From positions 1 to 37,184 of the forward strand of contig JAFSHW010000003.1 of the NCBI GenBank assembly GCA_017440085.1: a stretch of 37,184 nt of DNA, in the 5' to 3' direction. The notes beneath the pieces are model-generated. The model did no database searches and had not been told where the DNA came from. It was given only the letters and a program-made list of their open reading frames with translations. How positions within the stretch are numbered: position 1 is the stretch's first letter; each line of letters begins with the position of its first letter. The position numbers and the translations under genes were made by a program. Shown here piece by piece: positions 1-8,593 of the stretch. The stretch is from Clostridia bacterium (GTDB taxonomy: Bacteria > Bacillota > Clostridia > Oscillospirales > UBA644).

Positions 1-16
1 ATGGAGGTTTATTGAA

Positions 17-643
17 ATGGCAAGATATACAGGTCCCGTTTGCAGAATGTGCAGACGTGAAAAAGAAAAGCTTTTCCTTAAAGGTGAAAAATGCTATTCA
101 GATAAATGCCCTATGAACCAGGATCCCAAGATCCCCGGTCCTCACTGGGCTAACCGCACAAAGCTTACAAACTACGGTGTACAGTTCCGTGAAAAACAGA
201 AGGTTAAGAGATACTATGGCGTTCTCGAAAAGCAGTTCGCTCTCTACTTCGATATGGCTTCCAAGAAACCCGGCATGACAGGTGAAAACATGCTCAGCAT
301 TCTTGAAACCAGACTTGATAACGTTGTTTACAGACTCGGCTTTGCTATGTCCAGAGCTGAAGCAAGACAGCTTATCACACACGGTCACTTCACAGTAAAC
401 GGTAAGAAAGTTGATATTCCTTCTTATCTCGTAAGTGTTGGCGATGTAATTGCTATCAAAGAAAAGAGCCTTGATTCTACAAAAATCAAAGCAGTTCTTG
501 AAGCAAACGAACAGAAGCCCCTTCCCAAGTGGCTCTCTCTCGATAAGAACACAAACTCCGGTAGTGTAGTTGAAGTTCCCACTTCTGCTGAAATCGATCT
601 CCCCATCGAAGTTCACCATATCGTCGAGTTGTACTCCAAGTAA
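17..643 (+). CDS. rpsD: 30S ribosomal protein S4 (uS4)
   Basis: Primary 16S rRNA-binding protein that nucleates assembly of the 30S body. The 208-residue product has the usual bacterial S4 length. It starts [19 protein letters not shown], with the Cys-containing N-terminal zone seen in zinc-binding S4 paralogues, followed by an S4 RNA-binding domain at about residues 98-160 ([20 protein letters not shown], then [10 protein letters not shown]). A GGAGG at 3-7 precedes the ATG at normal spacing, so the start is firm. rpoA and rplQ follow on the same strand, the standard end of the alpha operon. S4 often represses its own operon in bacteria, but I see no recognisable S4-binding leader because the upstream sequence lies outside the window. 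The 108-nt gap to rpoA holds no clear hairpin. Confidence 0.97.
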   Translation: MARYTGPVCRMCRREKEKLFLKGEKCYSDKCPMNQDPKIPGPHWANRTKLTNYGVQFREKQKVKRYYGVLEKQFALYFDMASKKPGMTGENMLSILETRLDNVVYRLGFAMSRAEARQLITHGHFTVNGKKVDIPSYLVSVGDVIAIKEKSLDSTKIKAVLEANEQKPLPKWLSLDKNTNSGSVVEVPTSAEIDLPIEVHHIVELYSK

Positions 644-751
644 TAGTCTATAATATAATCAAACCGGGTTCGTGCTTTGTCGCCGATGCGGGGAGTAAAC
701 CGTTATAGATGAAGAACGAAACATTATTCTATTAAAGAAAGGGTGCGTTAT

Positions 752-1708
752 ATGATAGAAATAGAAAAGCCTACTATTGAAGTAGCAGAGTTATCCGAAG
801 ACGGTAAATACGGAAAATTCGTCGTTGAACCTCTTGAAAGAGGCTACGGAATCACATTGGGAAATTCTCTCAGAAGAATCCTTCTTTCATCCCTCCAGGG
901 TGCTGCTGTAACGTCCATCAAAATCGATGGCGTTCAGCACGAGTTCTCTACGATACCGGGCGTTAAAGAAGACGTTGCCGAAATCGTTTTGAACATGAAG
1001 GGCTTGGTAGCTCGCCTTCACGGCAATTCATCTAAGTTTGCGTATATCTCAGCTCAGGATGAATGCGTGATTACGGCAGCAGATATCAAAGCTGATTCTG
1101 ATATTGAAATACTTAACCCCGAAATGCACATTGCAACTCTCAGCAAAGGCGCAAATCTCTATATGGAAATCACAATCGGTACAGACCGCGGCTATGTTTC
1201 GGCAGATAAAAATAAGCCCGCAGCAGCTCCTATCGGTCTTATCGCAATGGATTCATCGCATTCGCCGGTGCTGAAAGTAAATTACAGCGTACAGAACACT
1301 CGTGTTGGAAATATCACAGACTACGACAAACTCGTTCTCGAAGTTTGGACAAACGGAACTACTTCCGCCCGTTCTGCAATCTCTATGGCTGCAAGAATTA
1401 TGAGCGAGCATCTTGCTCTCTTTATTGACCTTGCTGAACCTCAGGATATTACAGACGAAGTTTGGAAGGGTGACGAAACTGAAAGCAGAGAAAAGATTCT
1501 CAATATGACAATCGAAGAATTGGATCTTTCCGTTCGTTCTTTCAACTGCTTGAAGAGAGCCGGCATCAACACTGTAGACGATCTTATCAATAAGTCGCCT
1601 GATGAAATGATGCGTGTTCGTAATCTTGGTAAAAAATCACTTGAAGAAGTCATCGTAAAACTTCAGTCTTACGGATTGACTTTTATGGATGAAAAGGAAT
1701 TAAATTAG
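752..1708 (+). CDS. rpoA: DNA-directed RNA polymerase subunit alpha
   Basis: Alpha subunit of RNA polymerase: the N-terminal domain dimerises and assembles beta/beta', and the C-terminal domain binds UP elements and activators. The product is 318 residues from the ATG at 752 ([11 protein letters not shown]). The alphaNTD motif [11 protein letters not shown] is near residue 37. The alphaCTD ([20 protein letters not shown], then [11 protein letters not shown]) occupies roughly residues 250-310. A GTG at 743 would add three residues but lies inside the Shine-Dalgarno AGAAAGGG at 736-743, so ATG 752 is preferred. The gene lies between rpsD and rplQ and ends 16 nt before rplQ. Confidence 0.97.
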   Translation: MIEIEKPTIEVAELSEDGKYGKFVVEPLERGYGITLGNSLRRILLSSLQGAAVTSIKIDGVQHEFSTIPGVKEDVAEIVLNMKGLVARLHGNSSKFAYISAQDECVITAADIKADSDIEILNPEMHIATLSKGANLYMEITIGTDRGYVSADKNKPAAAPIGLIAMDSSHSPVLKVNYSVQNTRVGNITDYDKLVLEVWTNGTTSARSAISMAARIMSEHLALFIDLAEPQDITDEVWKGDETESREKILNMTIEELDLSVRSFNCLKRAGINTVDDLINKSPDEMMRVRNLGKKSLEEVIVKLQSYGLTFMDEKELN

Positions 1709-1724
1709 GAAGGAGACTGCTGTC

Positions 1725-2057
1725 ATGCGTAAACTCGGCAGAACATCTGACCACAGAACAGCTATGCTTCGCGGTATGGTAACATACCTCTTTGAAAACG
1801 GTTCTATCGAAACAACCGTTACAAGAGCAAAAGAAGTTCGCTCTGTAGCAGAAAAAATGATTACTCTTGGCAAAGCTAACACTTTGCATACAAAAAGACA
1901 GGCTCTCAGCTATATCACAAAGGAAGACGTAGTGAAGAAACTCTTCGACGAAATCGCTCCCAAGTATGCAGACCGTAACGGTGGTTACACTCGTATAATC
2001 AAAACGGGTCCCCGTAGAGGCGACGCAGCTGAAATGGCTATTCTTCAGCTTATCTGA
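1725..2057 (+). CDS. rplQ: 50S ribosomal protein L17 (bL17)
   Basis: Large-subunit protein near the peptide exit tunnel. The 110-residue product is slightly shorter than the usual 115-125, but it has the full L17 signature: [18 protein letters not shown] at the start, a [19 protein letters not shown] helix, then [20 protein letters not shown] near the C-terminus. GGAAGGAG lies seven nucleotides before the ATG. It is the last gene of the alpha operon and is followed by a strong terminator at 2086-2120. It ends in TGA, showing that UGA is a normal stop in this genome. Confidence 0.97.
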   Translation: MRKLGRTSDHRTAMLRGMVTYLFENGSIETTVTRAKEVRSVAEKMITLGKANTLHTKRQALSYITKEDVVKKLFDEIAPKYADRNGGYTRIIKTGPRRGDAAEMAILQLI

Positions 2058-2085
2058 GTCTGATTTTAATTAGATATATAAAATT

Positions 2086-2120
2086 CGGAGGAATCTTCAG
2101 TTAGAAGGTTCCTCCGTTTT
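2086..2120 (+). terminator. Rho-independent terminator after rplQ
   Basis: A 13-bp stem (2086-2098 with 2104-2116, one G-T wobble) encloses a 5-nt loop and is followed by TTTT at 2117-2120. It closes the rpsD-rpoA-rplQ unit. On the other strand the same hairpin follows the convergent oxidoreductase gene and is trailed by a T-rich stretch, so it may work in both directions. Confidence 0.88.
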
Positions 2121-2138
2121 GCGTTATTCAGTTAGGTT

Positions 2139-3299
2139 TTAACCAAATGTTTTTGAAAGGTCTGAAACGGTTTCCACCACGTCTTTTTTAACGTAGGTGG
2201 AATTTTTAATTTTTTCCTGGAGCATTTCGTAGAATTTATCCTCATCAAGGGGAATCTCCACCCAGTCGTCAATCCAGGAAGAAAGATGCATTGCGTTGGA
2301 AATTGTAAGGCCGTTAATTCCTTCGCAACCGGGTGAAAGCAGGGAAGCTCCTTCGAGAATTGCATCTGCAAAATTGTTTATAATTTCAGGGTGAGCGCCA
2401 CCTTCAGAAAATTCGTAAACTTCAACCTCAGTTTTCATCCTGCCAAAGCCTTCGGTAGAATTTTTTGTAAAATCCGTTACCGATTGCTCAATCTTAACGT
2501 AAGTCATTTTATCGCCCTCAATAATGACCTTACCTTTATCTCCGGTATATTCAAATCTGTTGGTGCCCGGGAACTCTCCCGTAGTAGTAATGAAAAGTCC
2601 CGTTGCTCCGTTTTCATATTCGTAATATGAGGTAACGTCGTCTTCAACTTCAATATCGTGGTATTTTCCGTAATAAGCGGAAGCTCGAACTCTTTTGGGA
2701 ATGCCGCAAACCCATTGCATTAAATCGATATTATGGGGGCACTGGTTAAGCAAAACGCCGCCGCCTTCGCCTCCCCAAGTAGCTCTCCAACCGCCTGAGT
2801 TATAGTATGCTTGTGTTCTGTACCAGTCCGTGATTATCCACACGGCGCGCTTCATTTCACCAAGTTCGCCGTTTTTAATCATTTCTCGCAGCTTTTGAAA
2901 AGCAGGTCTTGTTCTCTGATTATACATAATTCCGAAAACTTTCCCCGATTTTCCAGCCACTTCATTTGCTTCTCTTACTGCTTTTGTGTAAACGCCTGCA
3001 GGTTTTTCTGAAAGCACGTGAAGCCCGCTGTTAAAAGCCTTTATAGCTATAGTCGGATGGTCGTAGTGGGGAGTTGCGATAAGTACTGCATCAACGTCTC
3101 CGGATTCTATAAGCTTATCTGCGGAAAGATATGAATGAACGTCTTTCCCCAAAAGTTTTTTACCGTTTTCAAGTTTATTTGGGTCAATATCGCAAATTGC
3201 GGTAATTTCTATTTTGGGGTTCTTGCCGGCTAAATAGTTGTTAATGTGGCTGGTGCCCATATTTCCTAATCCGATAAGACCCAATCTCACCTTTTGCAT
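2139..3299 (-). CDS. Gfo/Idh/MocA family NAD(P)-dependent oxidoreductase
   Basis: Predicted cytoplasmic sugar or inositol-type dehydrogenase; the substrate cannot be read from sequence. The 386 residues comprise an N-terminal Rossmann domain (GLIGLGNMGTSHI at about 7-19), the family EKP motif at residues 98-100 that includes the catalytic lysine, and a C-terminal substrate domain. GGGVLLNQCPHNIDLMQW carries the conserved His189 and Asp192 of the active site. The ATG at 3299 is preceded by TTGGAGG. It is a single-gene unit with its own sigma-A-type promoter, divergent from rluB and convergent with rplQ. No transporter or kinase neighbour hints at the substrate; glpK lies nearby but on the other strand. 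Confidence 0.9.
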   Translation of the reverse strand: MQKVRLGLIGLGNMGTSHINNYLAGKNPKIEITAICDIDPNKLENGKKLLGKDVHSYLSADKLIESGDVDAVLIATPHYDHPTIAIKAFNSGLHVLSEKPAGVYTKAVREANEVAGKSGKVFGIMYNQRTRPAFQKLREMIKNGELGEMKRAVWIITDWYRTQAYYNSGGWRATWGGEGGGVLLNQCPHNIDLMQWVCGIPKRVRASAYYGKYHDIEVEDDVTSYYEYENGATGLFITTTGEFPGTNRFEYTGDKGKVIIEGDKMTYVKIEQSVTDFTKNSTEGFGRMKTEVEVYEFSEGGAHPEIINNFADAILEGASLLSPGCEGINGLTISNAMHLSSWIDDWVEIPLDEDKFYEMLQEKIKNSTYVKKDVVETVSDLSKTFG

Positions 3300-3335
3300 A
3301 AAGTAATTACCTCCAAAGTTTTGTCATTTTTTATG

Positions 3336-3364
3336 ATTATATCAAAAAAATATGGGTCTGTCAA
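3336..3364 (-). promoter_or_regulatory. Sigma-A-type promoter of the Gfo/Idh/MocA gene
   Basis: Read on the minus strand: a perfect TTGACA (-35) at 3364-3359, a 17-nt spacer, and a perfect TATAAT (-10) at 3341-3336 with an extended TGA immediately upstream. It lies 37 nt before the start codon. Confidence 0.85.
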
Positions 3365-3426
3365 TGTAATATTTTGTTGTTTTGGCAGAAATAACATTTT
3401 GTTCAAATTTTTATTTTCATAACCTA

Positions 3427-3455
3427 TTGTTAATTTCAAAAATTTGTGATATAAT
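3427..3455 (+). promoter_or_regulatory. Sigma-A-type promoter of rluB-glpK
   Basis: TTGTTA at 3427-3432, a 17-nt spacer and TATAAT at 3450-3455, with the extended TGA before the -10 box. It lies 35 nt before the rluB ATG and is divergent from the oxidoreductase promoter; 62 nt separate the two -35 boxes. Confidence 0.8.
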
Positions 3456-3490
3456 TAAAGGAAAATACAATTATAAGGAATTTTATACCT

Positions 3491-4405
3491 ATGAGAATAC
3501 AAAAATTTATTGCCGATTGCGGTTATTGCTCCAGACGAGCTGCCGAAGCTTTGGTTGAGCAGGGTAAGGTTATAGTTAATAATGCCCCTGCAACCATCGG
3601 TATGGATATTGACCCTGAAAATGACAGAGTCGTTTGCGAAGGTAAAAGACTCCACTTGAAAGTCTGCGAAAAGCAGTATTTTATGTTCTATAAGCCTAGG
3701 GGTGTCATTACCTCAATGAAGGCTCAGGATGACAGAAGCGTAGTTGGCGAAATGATCAAAAGAATAAAAGGTCGAGTTTACCCCGTAGGAAGACTTGACA
3801 GAGATAGTGAAGGGATTCTTTTGCTGACTGACGACGGTGAATTGGCGTTGAGACTTACGCACCCCCGTTACCACGTAAATAAAACTTACAGAGTTACAGT
3901 TAGAGGTTACGTTGAAGAGACTAAGCTCAATATGCTTCGTAACGGCGTGGAGCTTGACGACGGAATGACCTTGCCTGCGTTGGTATCCGTTCAATCTATG
4001 AAAAATGAACGCGGAAACAACGTGGACGAATATAAAGAAACTAAAGAGGGTTTTGATGAAAACGCTCCTGAAATTGTAAAAACGGCGCTTCATATTACGA
4101 TTTCCGAAGGTAGAAACCGCCAAATCAGACGTATGTGTGAGGCTGTTGGCCTTGAAGTTATGCTCCTTAAAAGAGTTGCTATCGGAGACCTTTCAATCGG
4201 ACATCTTGCTCCCGGTGAATACAGACCTCTTTCCGAAAAGGAAAAAGAAGTTCTGCTCAGAAGTGTAGGACTTGAATACGTTCGCAAAAAGGGAGTTCAG
4301 CGCCCTGCGAAAGATAATAAAAAGCATTACGGAAGGGAAAAGAGCGTTCACGAGAGAAGAGTTCTCAAACGCCTTAAAAATAACGAATACAAAATTAAAA
4401 AATAA
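3491..4405 (+). CDS. rluB: rRNA pseudouridine synthase, RsuA/RluB/RluF family
   Basis: Isomerises a specific rRNA uridine to pseudouridine. The 304-residue product has an N-terminal S4 RNA-binding domain (MRIQKFIADCGYCSRRAAEA, residues 1-60). The catalytic domain follows, with motif YKPRGV at 67-72 and GRLDRDSEGILLLTDDGEL at 100-118, where Asp103 is the expected nucleophile. GRNRQIRRMCE is the family's third motif. The last 30 residues form a strongly basic tail (Lys/Arg/His-rich), probably extra RNA contact. The Shine-Dalgarno AAGGAA is modest. The gene is followed 30 nt later by glpK, probably in one transcript. RluB is the usual name for the Firmicutes form; the exact target position is inferred from the family, not shown here. 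Confidence 0.92.
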   Translation: MRIQKFIADCGYCSRRAAEALVEQGKVIVNNAPATIGMDIDPENDRVVCEGKRLHLKVCEKQYFMFYKPRGVITSMKAQDDRSVVGEMIKRIKGRVYPVGRLDRDSEGILLLTDDGELALRLTHPRYHVNKTYRVTVRGYVEETKLNMLRNGVELDDGMTLPALVSVQSMKNERGNNVDEYKETKEGFDENAPEIVKTALHITISEGRNRQIRRMCEAVGLEVMLLKRVAIGDLSIGHLAPGEYRPLSEKEKEVLLRSVGLEYVRKKGVQRPAKDNKKHYGREKSVHERRVLKRLKNNEYKIKK

Positions 4406-4435
4406 TATTATTATCTCACGAAAGGAAGGATTTCT

Positions 4436-5914
4436 ATGACAAAGTACATTTTGTCCCTTGACCAAGGAACAACAAGCTCAAGAAGTATCGTTTTCGACAG
4501 TGACGGCCAACCCGTTGCAATGGCGCAAAAAGAGTTCAGACAGATTTATCCCCAACCGGGATATGTAGAACACGACCCTAATGATATTATTACCTCACAG
4601 CTTGAAACGGCTAAAGAAGCTATTGCTAAAGCAGGGCTTCAACCTTCAGATATTTCTGCCATAGGCATTACTAACCAACGTGAGACTACGATTATGTGGG
4701 AAAAAGCTACAGGCAGACCCATTTACAACGCTATCGTTTGGCAATGCAGAAGAACTGCACCCATTTGCGATAAGCTTAAAGAAGACGGCTACGAAAGTAT
4801 GATTTTTGAAAAAACGGGTCTTAAAACTGACGCATATTTTTCCGCTACCAAAATAAAATGGCTTCTTGATAATGTTCCCGGCGCAAGAGAAAAAGCTCAG
4901 CGTGGTGACCTTCTTTTCGGTACCGTTGATACTTATATTCTTTGGTGTCTTACAGGCGTTCACGCTACCGATTACACCAACGCCGCAAGAACGATGCTGT
5001 TTAATATAAATACCCTTGATTGGGACGATACTTTGCTCCGCATTTTTGATATTCCGGGCTGCTTGCTTCCTCAGGTGTATCCATCCGTGCACAATTTCGG
5101 TTCAACGAAAAAAGAAATTTTCGGTGCTGAAGTGCCTGTAACGGGCATTGCAGGCGACCAACACGCGGCATTGTTCGGTCAATGCTGTTTTGACCCCGGT
5201 GATACGAAAAATACGTATGGCACGGGCTGCTTCCTTATTATGAATACCGGTGACACTCCCAGATTCCCCAAAAACGGTATGCTTACAACTATCGCGTGGG
5301 GGACCGATGACGAGGTAGTATATGCCCTTGAAGGCAGCGTTTTCGTTGGAGGCGCAGTTCTTCAGTGGCTCAGAGATGAAATGGGACTTATTAAAACTGC
5401 TCAGGAAGCAGATATGATAGCCGAAAATACCAAAGATAGCGACGGCGTAGTTTTTGTCCCCGCATTTACAGGTCTTGGCGCACCATATTGGGATATGTAT
5501 GCTCGCGGTACGATTTCAGGCCTTACCAGAGGTACGAAGCCTTGCCATATTATCCGCGCTGCACTTGAAAGTATAGCACTTCAGTCCTACGACGTGCTCA
5601 AGGCTATGACTGATGACCTTAAAATGCCTATTCCGGAGCTTCGCGTTGACGGAGGCGCATCAAGAAGTAATTTCCTTATGCAACTTCAGGCTGACCTTTT
5701 GAAGGTTTCCGTAAACAGGCCTCTCAATATTGAAACTACTGCTCAAGGCGTTGCTTTTATGGCAGGTTTGGGTGCGGGAATTTTCAGTTCAAAAGAAGAA
5801 ATCAAGAATCTCAGAAAAACTGAAAGACTTTTTAAGCCTGAAATGAGCATTGAAGCTAGAGAAAAACTTATCACCGATTGGCACAATGGTATCGGCAGAA
5901 CGGTGACGAAATAA
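4436..5914 (+). CDS. glpK: Glycerol kinase
   Basis: Phosphorylates glycerol to sn-glycerol-3-phosphate with ATP. The 492-residue product is full length and belongs to the FGGY kinases. The N-terminal phosphate-binding motif is LSLDQGTTSSRS (6-17), followed by GITNQRETTIMWE near residue 80, GVHATDYTNAARTMLFNI in the middle, and AGDQHAALFGQCCF and GTGCFLIMNTG in the second half. AAAGGAAGG precedes the ATG. No glpF facilitator, glpD/glpO dehydrogenase or glpP antiterminator gene is adjacent. Linkage to rluB suggests constitutive expression, and the G3P may feed phospholipid synthesis (cdsA is further right in the window, but not linked). A hairpin terminator follows at once. Confidence 0.96.
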   Translation: MTKYILSLDQGTTSSRSIVFDSDGQPVAMAQKEFRQIYPQPGYVEHDPNDIITSQLETAKEAIAKAGLQPSDISAIGITNQRETTIMWEKATGRPIYNAIVWQCRRTAPICDKLKEDGYESMIFEKTGLKTDAYFSATKIKWLLDNVPGAREKAQRGDLLFGTVDTYILWCLTGVHATDYTNAARTMLFNINTLDWDDTLLRIFDIPGCLLPQVYPSVHNFGSTKKEIFGAEVPVTGIAGDQHAALFGQCCFDPGDTKNTYGTGCFLIMNTGDTPRFPKNGMLTTIAWGTDDEVVYALEGSVFVGGAVLQWLRDEMGLIKTAQEADMIAENTKDSDGVVFVPAFTGLGAPYWDMYARGTISGLTRGTKPCHIIRAALESIALQSYDVLKAMTDDLKMPIPELRVDGGASRSNFLMQLQADLLKVSVNRPLNIETTAQGVAFMAGLGAGIFSSKEEIKNLRKTERLFKPEMSIEAREKLITDWHNGIGRTVTK

Positions 5915-5919
5915 ATACA

Positions 5920-5950
5920 AAAGGTAAAGTTTTTATCCTTTACTTTTCTG
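5920..5950 (+). terminator. Probable terminator after glpK
   Basis: A 10-bp AT-rich stem (5920-5929 with 5938-5947, one G-T pair) closes an 8-nt loop 5 nt after the glpK stop. The 3' arm ends in TTTT. Low GC content makes it a weak terminator. Confidence 0.6.
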
Positions 5951-6395
5951 GGAATTTATGCATAAATTCATTTTGTTTTTCCACAAATAAAAACCGCTTG
6001 GTTGTGGGATTTTTCGAGTTTTCCAATTTTGGTTGTGGAAAATAGGTATTGCAAATATCTGCCAAAATCAAGGTTTTTTGCAATTATGTATAAAATGAAT
6101 AAAAAGTTATCCACAGGTTTTACCTGCGAATTTATGCAATTTTGTGGAAAACTCTGTTCAAACTGTTCAAAACCCTGATTTTTAGCCACTTTTTCAACTG
6201 TTTAAACTGAATTTTAAACAAGGGTGAAATTTTCCACTTTTAAAAAAAGTCGATAACTGTGGGAAAATTTGAGGTAATGTCTTTAAACTTTACAAATGAC
6301 GACAAAAGATTTTTATACATAGTAAAATTTAAATGTATAATTGTATAAAATTCATATTTAACGAAGATTTTTAAATATACTGCGGAGGTTATGGA
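5951..6395. promoter_or_regulatory. AT-rich intergenic region with DnaA-box cluster
   Basis: This 445-nt gene-free stretch holds one perfect DnaA box, TTATCCACA at 6107-6115, and three that fit TTWTNCACA: 5977-5985 (+), 6034-6042 (-) and 6143-6151 (-). Near-matches occur at 6004-6012 (-), 6230-6238 (+) and 6258-6267 (-). An 18-bp perfect palindrome sits at 5952-5969, and its first 11 bases recur at 6128-6138. The right part (6301-6380) is very AT-rich and includes TATAAT at 6336-6341, a possible -10 box for the downstream gene, but no good -35 is visible. The cluster could be a DnaA-titrating site, a regulatory site or an origin. The usual oriC neighbours (dnaA, dnaN, rpmH) are absent. Confidence 0.6.
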
Positions 6396-6746
6396 GTGAG
6401 AGAAAAAGAACTTACGGAAATTCAGAAGCTTTATGAAAAAATCCCTTCATTTACTTGCAAAGAGGATTGTATGGAGTGCTGCGATAATCAAATTCAGTTT
6501 GCTCCCGAAGAGCTTGCCAGAATGCCTAAGGCGGATTGGCCCGACAGCTGGTGCCCGCATTTGAAGGATAATCGCTGTTCCATTTACCAATGCAGAGGTT
6601 TTATTTGCAGAATTTACGGCTCTTCAGAGCTTTTCCCTTGCCCCCACGGTTACGGACCTGAAAAACCACTCACCGCAGAAGAAACAAGGGCACTTTTCAG
6701 AGAATACGTTCGTATAAAAACAGAACAGGAAAAAGATGCAAAATGA
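6396..6746 (+). CDS. YkgJ-family cysteine cluster protein (putative metal- or Fe-S-binding)
   Basis: Small cytoplasmic protein of 116 residues and unknown function. Nine cysteines are arranged as C21-x3-C25-x2-C28-C29, then C53, C61, C66, C71 and C82, the pattern of the YkgJ/UPF0153 family. That family is predicted to bind zinc or an iron-sulfur cluster. The start is GTG at 6396, supported by GGAGG at 6384-6388. An ATG at 6391 runs into TGA after two codons and is not the start. The C-terminus is charged and low-complexity. The 10-bp sequence that ends the gene (GATGCAAAAT) is repeated 21 nt further on, outside the reading frame. The gene sits alone between the DnaA-box region and gltX. Confidence 0.82.
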   Translation: MREKELTEIQKLYEKIPSFTCKEDCMECCDNQIQFAPEELARMPKADWPDSWCPHLKDNRCSIYQCRGFICRIYGSSELFPCPHGYGPEKPLTAEETRALFREYVRIKTEQEKDAK

Positions 6747-6813
6747 AGAGTGCAGGATGCAAAATAAACATTTTTGATTGAATAAATTATCAATATTTTT
6801 AACCCCCAAATCG

Positions 6814-6860
6814 GTTTTTTAAAAGGGGTGCGGGGAAGAATTTTTTTCCGTGAAAAAAGT
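6814..6860 (+). repeat. Degenerate copy of a dispersed intergenic repeat
   Basis: The stretch containing GGGGTGCGGGGAAGAA and a following T-run resembles stretches at 22816-22866 and, more weakly, 12950-13004, and in inverted form 22669-22718. Its second arm (TTTCCG) is only partly complementary to the first. It lies in the gap before gltX and encodes nothing visible. Confidence 0.4.
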
Positions 6861-6896
6861 TTTACTCACCAATAAAGACAATTATAGATAAAAGGA

Positions 6897-8552
6897 ATGA
6901 ATAAATTGGATTACAACTACTTGGCGGAGCTTTTGTATCCGCATATTAAAACCACTCCTGAGGATATGGAAAAGAAATATCCTGCACGCGACCTTCCCGA
7001 AGGCGCAAGAGTAATGAGAATCGCTCCCAGCCCCACCGGTTATCTTCACATTGGAGCTCTTTATCAGGCAATGGCTAACGAAAGGAGTGCTCACCTTTCA
7101 GGAGGTAAATTCTATTTCAGAATTGAAGATACCGACTCTAAGCGTGAGGTTCAAGGAGCTGCAGAACTTTTTATTACAATGTTCGGCAAATATGGCATTA
7201 AATTTGATGAGGGCGCAGTAATTGACGGAGATGACGGAAACTACGGACCTTACAGACAAAGCCAAAGAACTGAAATATATCAAACCTTTGCAAAAAAACT
7301 CGTTCAGGACGGCAGAGCATACCCTTGCTTCTGCACTGACGAAGAAATAGAAGCTATCCGCAAGCAGCAGGAAGAAGCAGGAGACAACCCCGGCTACTAC
7401 GGCAAATACGCTAAATGGCGCGATGCTTCCATTGAAGATATTGAAACGGCTCTCAAAGAGGGCAAGCCCTACGTTATCAGACTTAAATCTATGGGTGATG
7501 CTTCCAAACGAGTAAAAGTTACCGACGCTATTAAAGGCGAGCTTGAGTTCCCTCAGAACGAACAGGATTTCGTAATTCTTAAATCAAACGGAACTCCCCC
7601 TTACCACTTTGCTCACGCAGTTGACGACCACCTTATGCACACCACACACGTTATGAGAGGCGAGGAATGGGTTGCAACCCTTCCTTGGCACGTTGAGCTC
7701 TTTGATGCACTTGGATTCAAACGCCCCGTATATTGCCATACAGCTACTCTTATGAAACTTGACGGTGGTTCCAAGAGAAAGATTTCCAAACGTAAGGACC
7801 CTGAGGCTGACCTTGCTTTCTATATTAAAGAGGGTTACCCCAAAGATGGTCTTCTTGAATACGTTATGACTCTTCTCAACTCCAATTTTGAAGACTGGAG
7901 ACGTGCAAACCCCACAGCTCCTATGACAGATTTCCAATTCTCCTTTAAGAAAATGAGCGTTTCCGGTGCGCTTTTCGATATTCAGAAGCTTTACGACGTT
8001 TGTAAAGACGTTGTTTCCCGTATGACTGCTGAAGAGGTTTACGAAAACGTTACCGCTTGGGCAAAGGATAATGACCCCGAATTTTATGAGCTTCTTGAGG
8101 CAGATAAGGCTTACGCAGTTGAAATTCTCGGCATCGGCAGAGGTGGCAAAAAGCCCCGTAAGGATTTCGGTCTTTGGAGCGAGGTCAAGGCTTATATGGG
8201 CTTCTTCTACGACGCACTTTTCACCGGAAATAAGGATTACCCCGAAAATCTTGATAAGGCTGAAACCAAGAAGATTTTGGAAAAATACGTTGATATTTTT
8301 GATGAAAACGACGAGCAGAATGTTTGGTTCGACAGACTCAAGGCTCTTGCAGACAGCGAAGGCTACGCTTCCGATATGAAAGCGTACAAGCAGGACCCAG
8401 CGGCGTTCAAGGGCAGCGTTGCAGATATTGCAATGATGCTTCGCGTTGCTGTTACCGGTAAGCAGGTTTCACCTGACACCTACTGCGTAATGAAGATACT
8501 CGGCAAAGAAAGAGTTCTCGGCAGAATCTCCACCGCAGCGGCTGAACTTTAA
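6897..8552 (+). CDS. gltX: Glutamate--tRNA ligase
   Basis: Charges tRNA-Glu with glutamate. It is a 551-residue class I synthetase of the longer clostridial form. The HIGH motif lies in APSPTGYLHIGA (HIGA at 51-54), and the KMSKS equivalent is KISKR at 295-299. FRIEDTDSKREVQGAAE is the Glx-specific zone. Because glnS follows, this enzyme need not misacylate tRNA-Gln. The start is uncertain. AAAGGA at 6891-6896 abuts the ATG at 6897 with no spacer, but it is nine nucleotides from an in-frame TTG at 6906 (codon 4). A weak promoter-like pair (TTTACT 6861, TATAGA 6883) would place transcription start almost on the ATG. glnS follows after 41 nt, probably in one operon. Confidence 0.95.
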   Translation: MNKLDYNYLAELLYPHIKTTPEDMEKKYPARDLPEGARVMRIAPSPTGYLHIGALYQAMANERSAHLSGGKFYFRIEDTDSKREVQGAAELFITMFGKYGIKFDEGAVIDGDDGNYGPYRQSQRTEIYQTFAKKLVQDGRAYPCFCTDEEIEAIRKQQEEAGDNPGYYGKYAKWRDASIEDIETALKEGKPYVIRLKSMGDASKRVKVTDAIKGELEFPQNEQDFVILKSNGTPPYHFAHAVDDHLMHTTHVMRGEEWVATLPWHVELFDALGFKRPVYCHTATLMKLDGGSKRKISKRKDPEADLAFYIKEGYPKDGLLEYVMTLLNSNFEDWRRANPTAPMTDFQFSFKKMSVSGALFDIQKLYDVCKDVVSRMTAEEVYENVTAWAKDNDPEFYELLEADKAYAVEILGIGRGGKKPRKDFGLWSEVKAYMGFFYDALFTGNKDYPENLDKAETKKILEKYVDIFDENDEQNVWFDRLKALADSEGYASDMKAYKQDPAAFKGSVADIAMMLRVAVTGKQVSPDTYCVMKILGKERVLGRISTAAAEL

Positions 8553-8593
8553 AATAAAAGAAGAATATACAGAATATAAAAAGAGGAATAACA

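Noticed and set aside
98..619. Minus-strand open frame of 173 codons over rpsD
   Set aside because: Shadow of rpsD; no Shine-Dalgarno and no recognisable domain, and the sense gene is certain.
743..751. GTG at 743 as rpoA start
   Set aside because: It overlaps the Shine-Dalgarno that serves the ATG at 752, and the family starts MIEIEKP.
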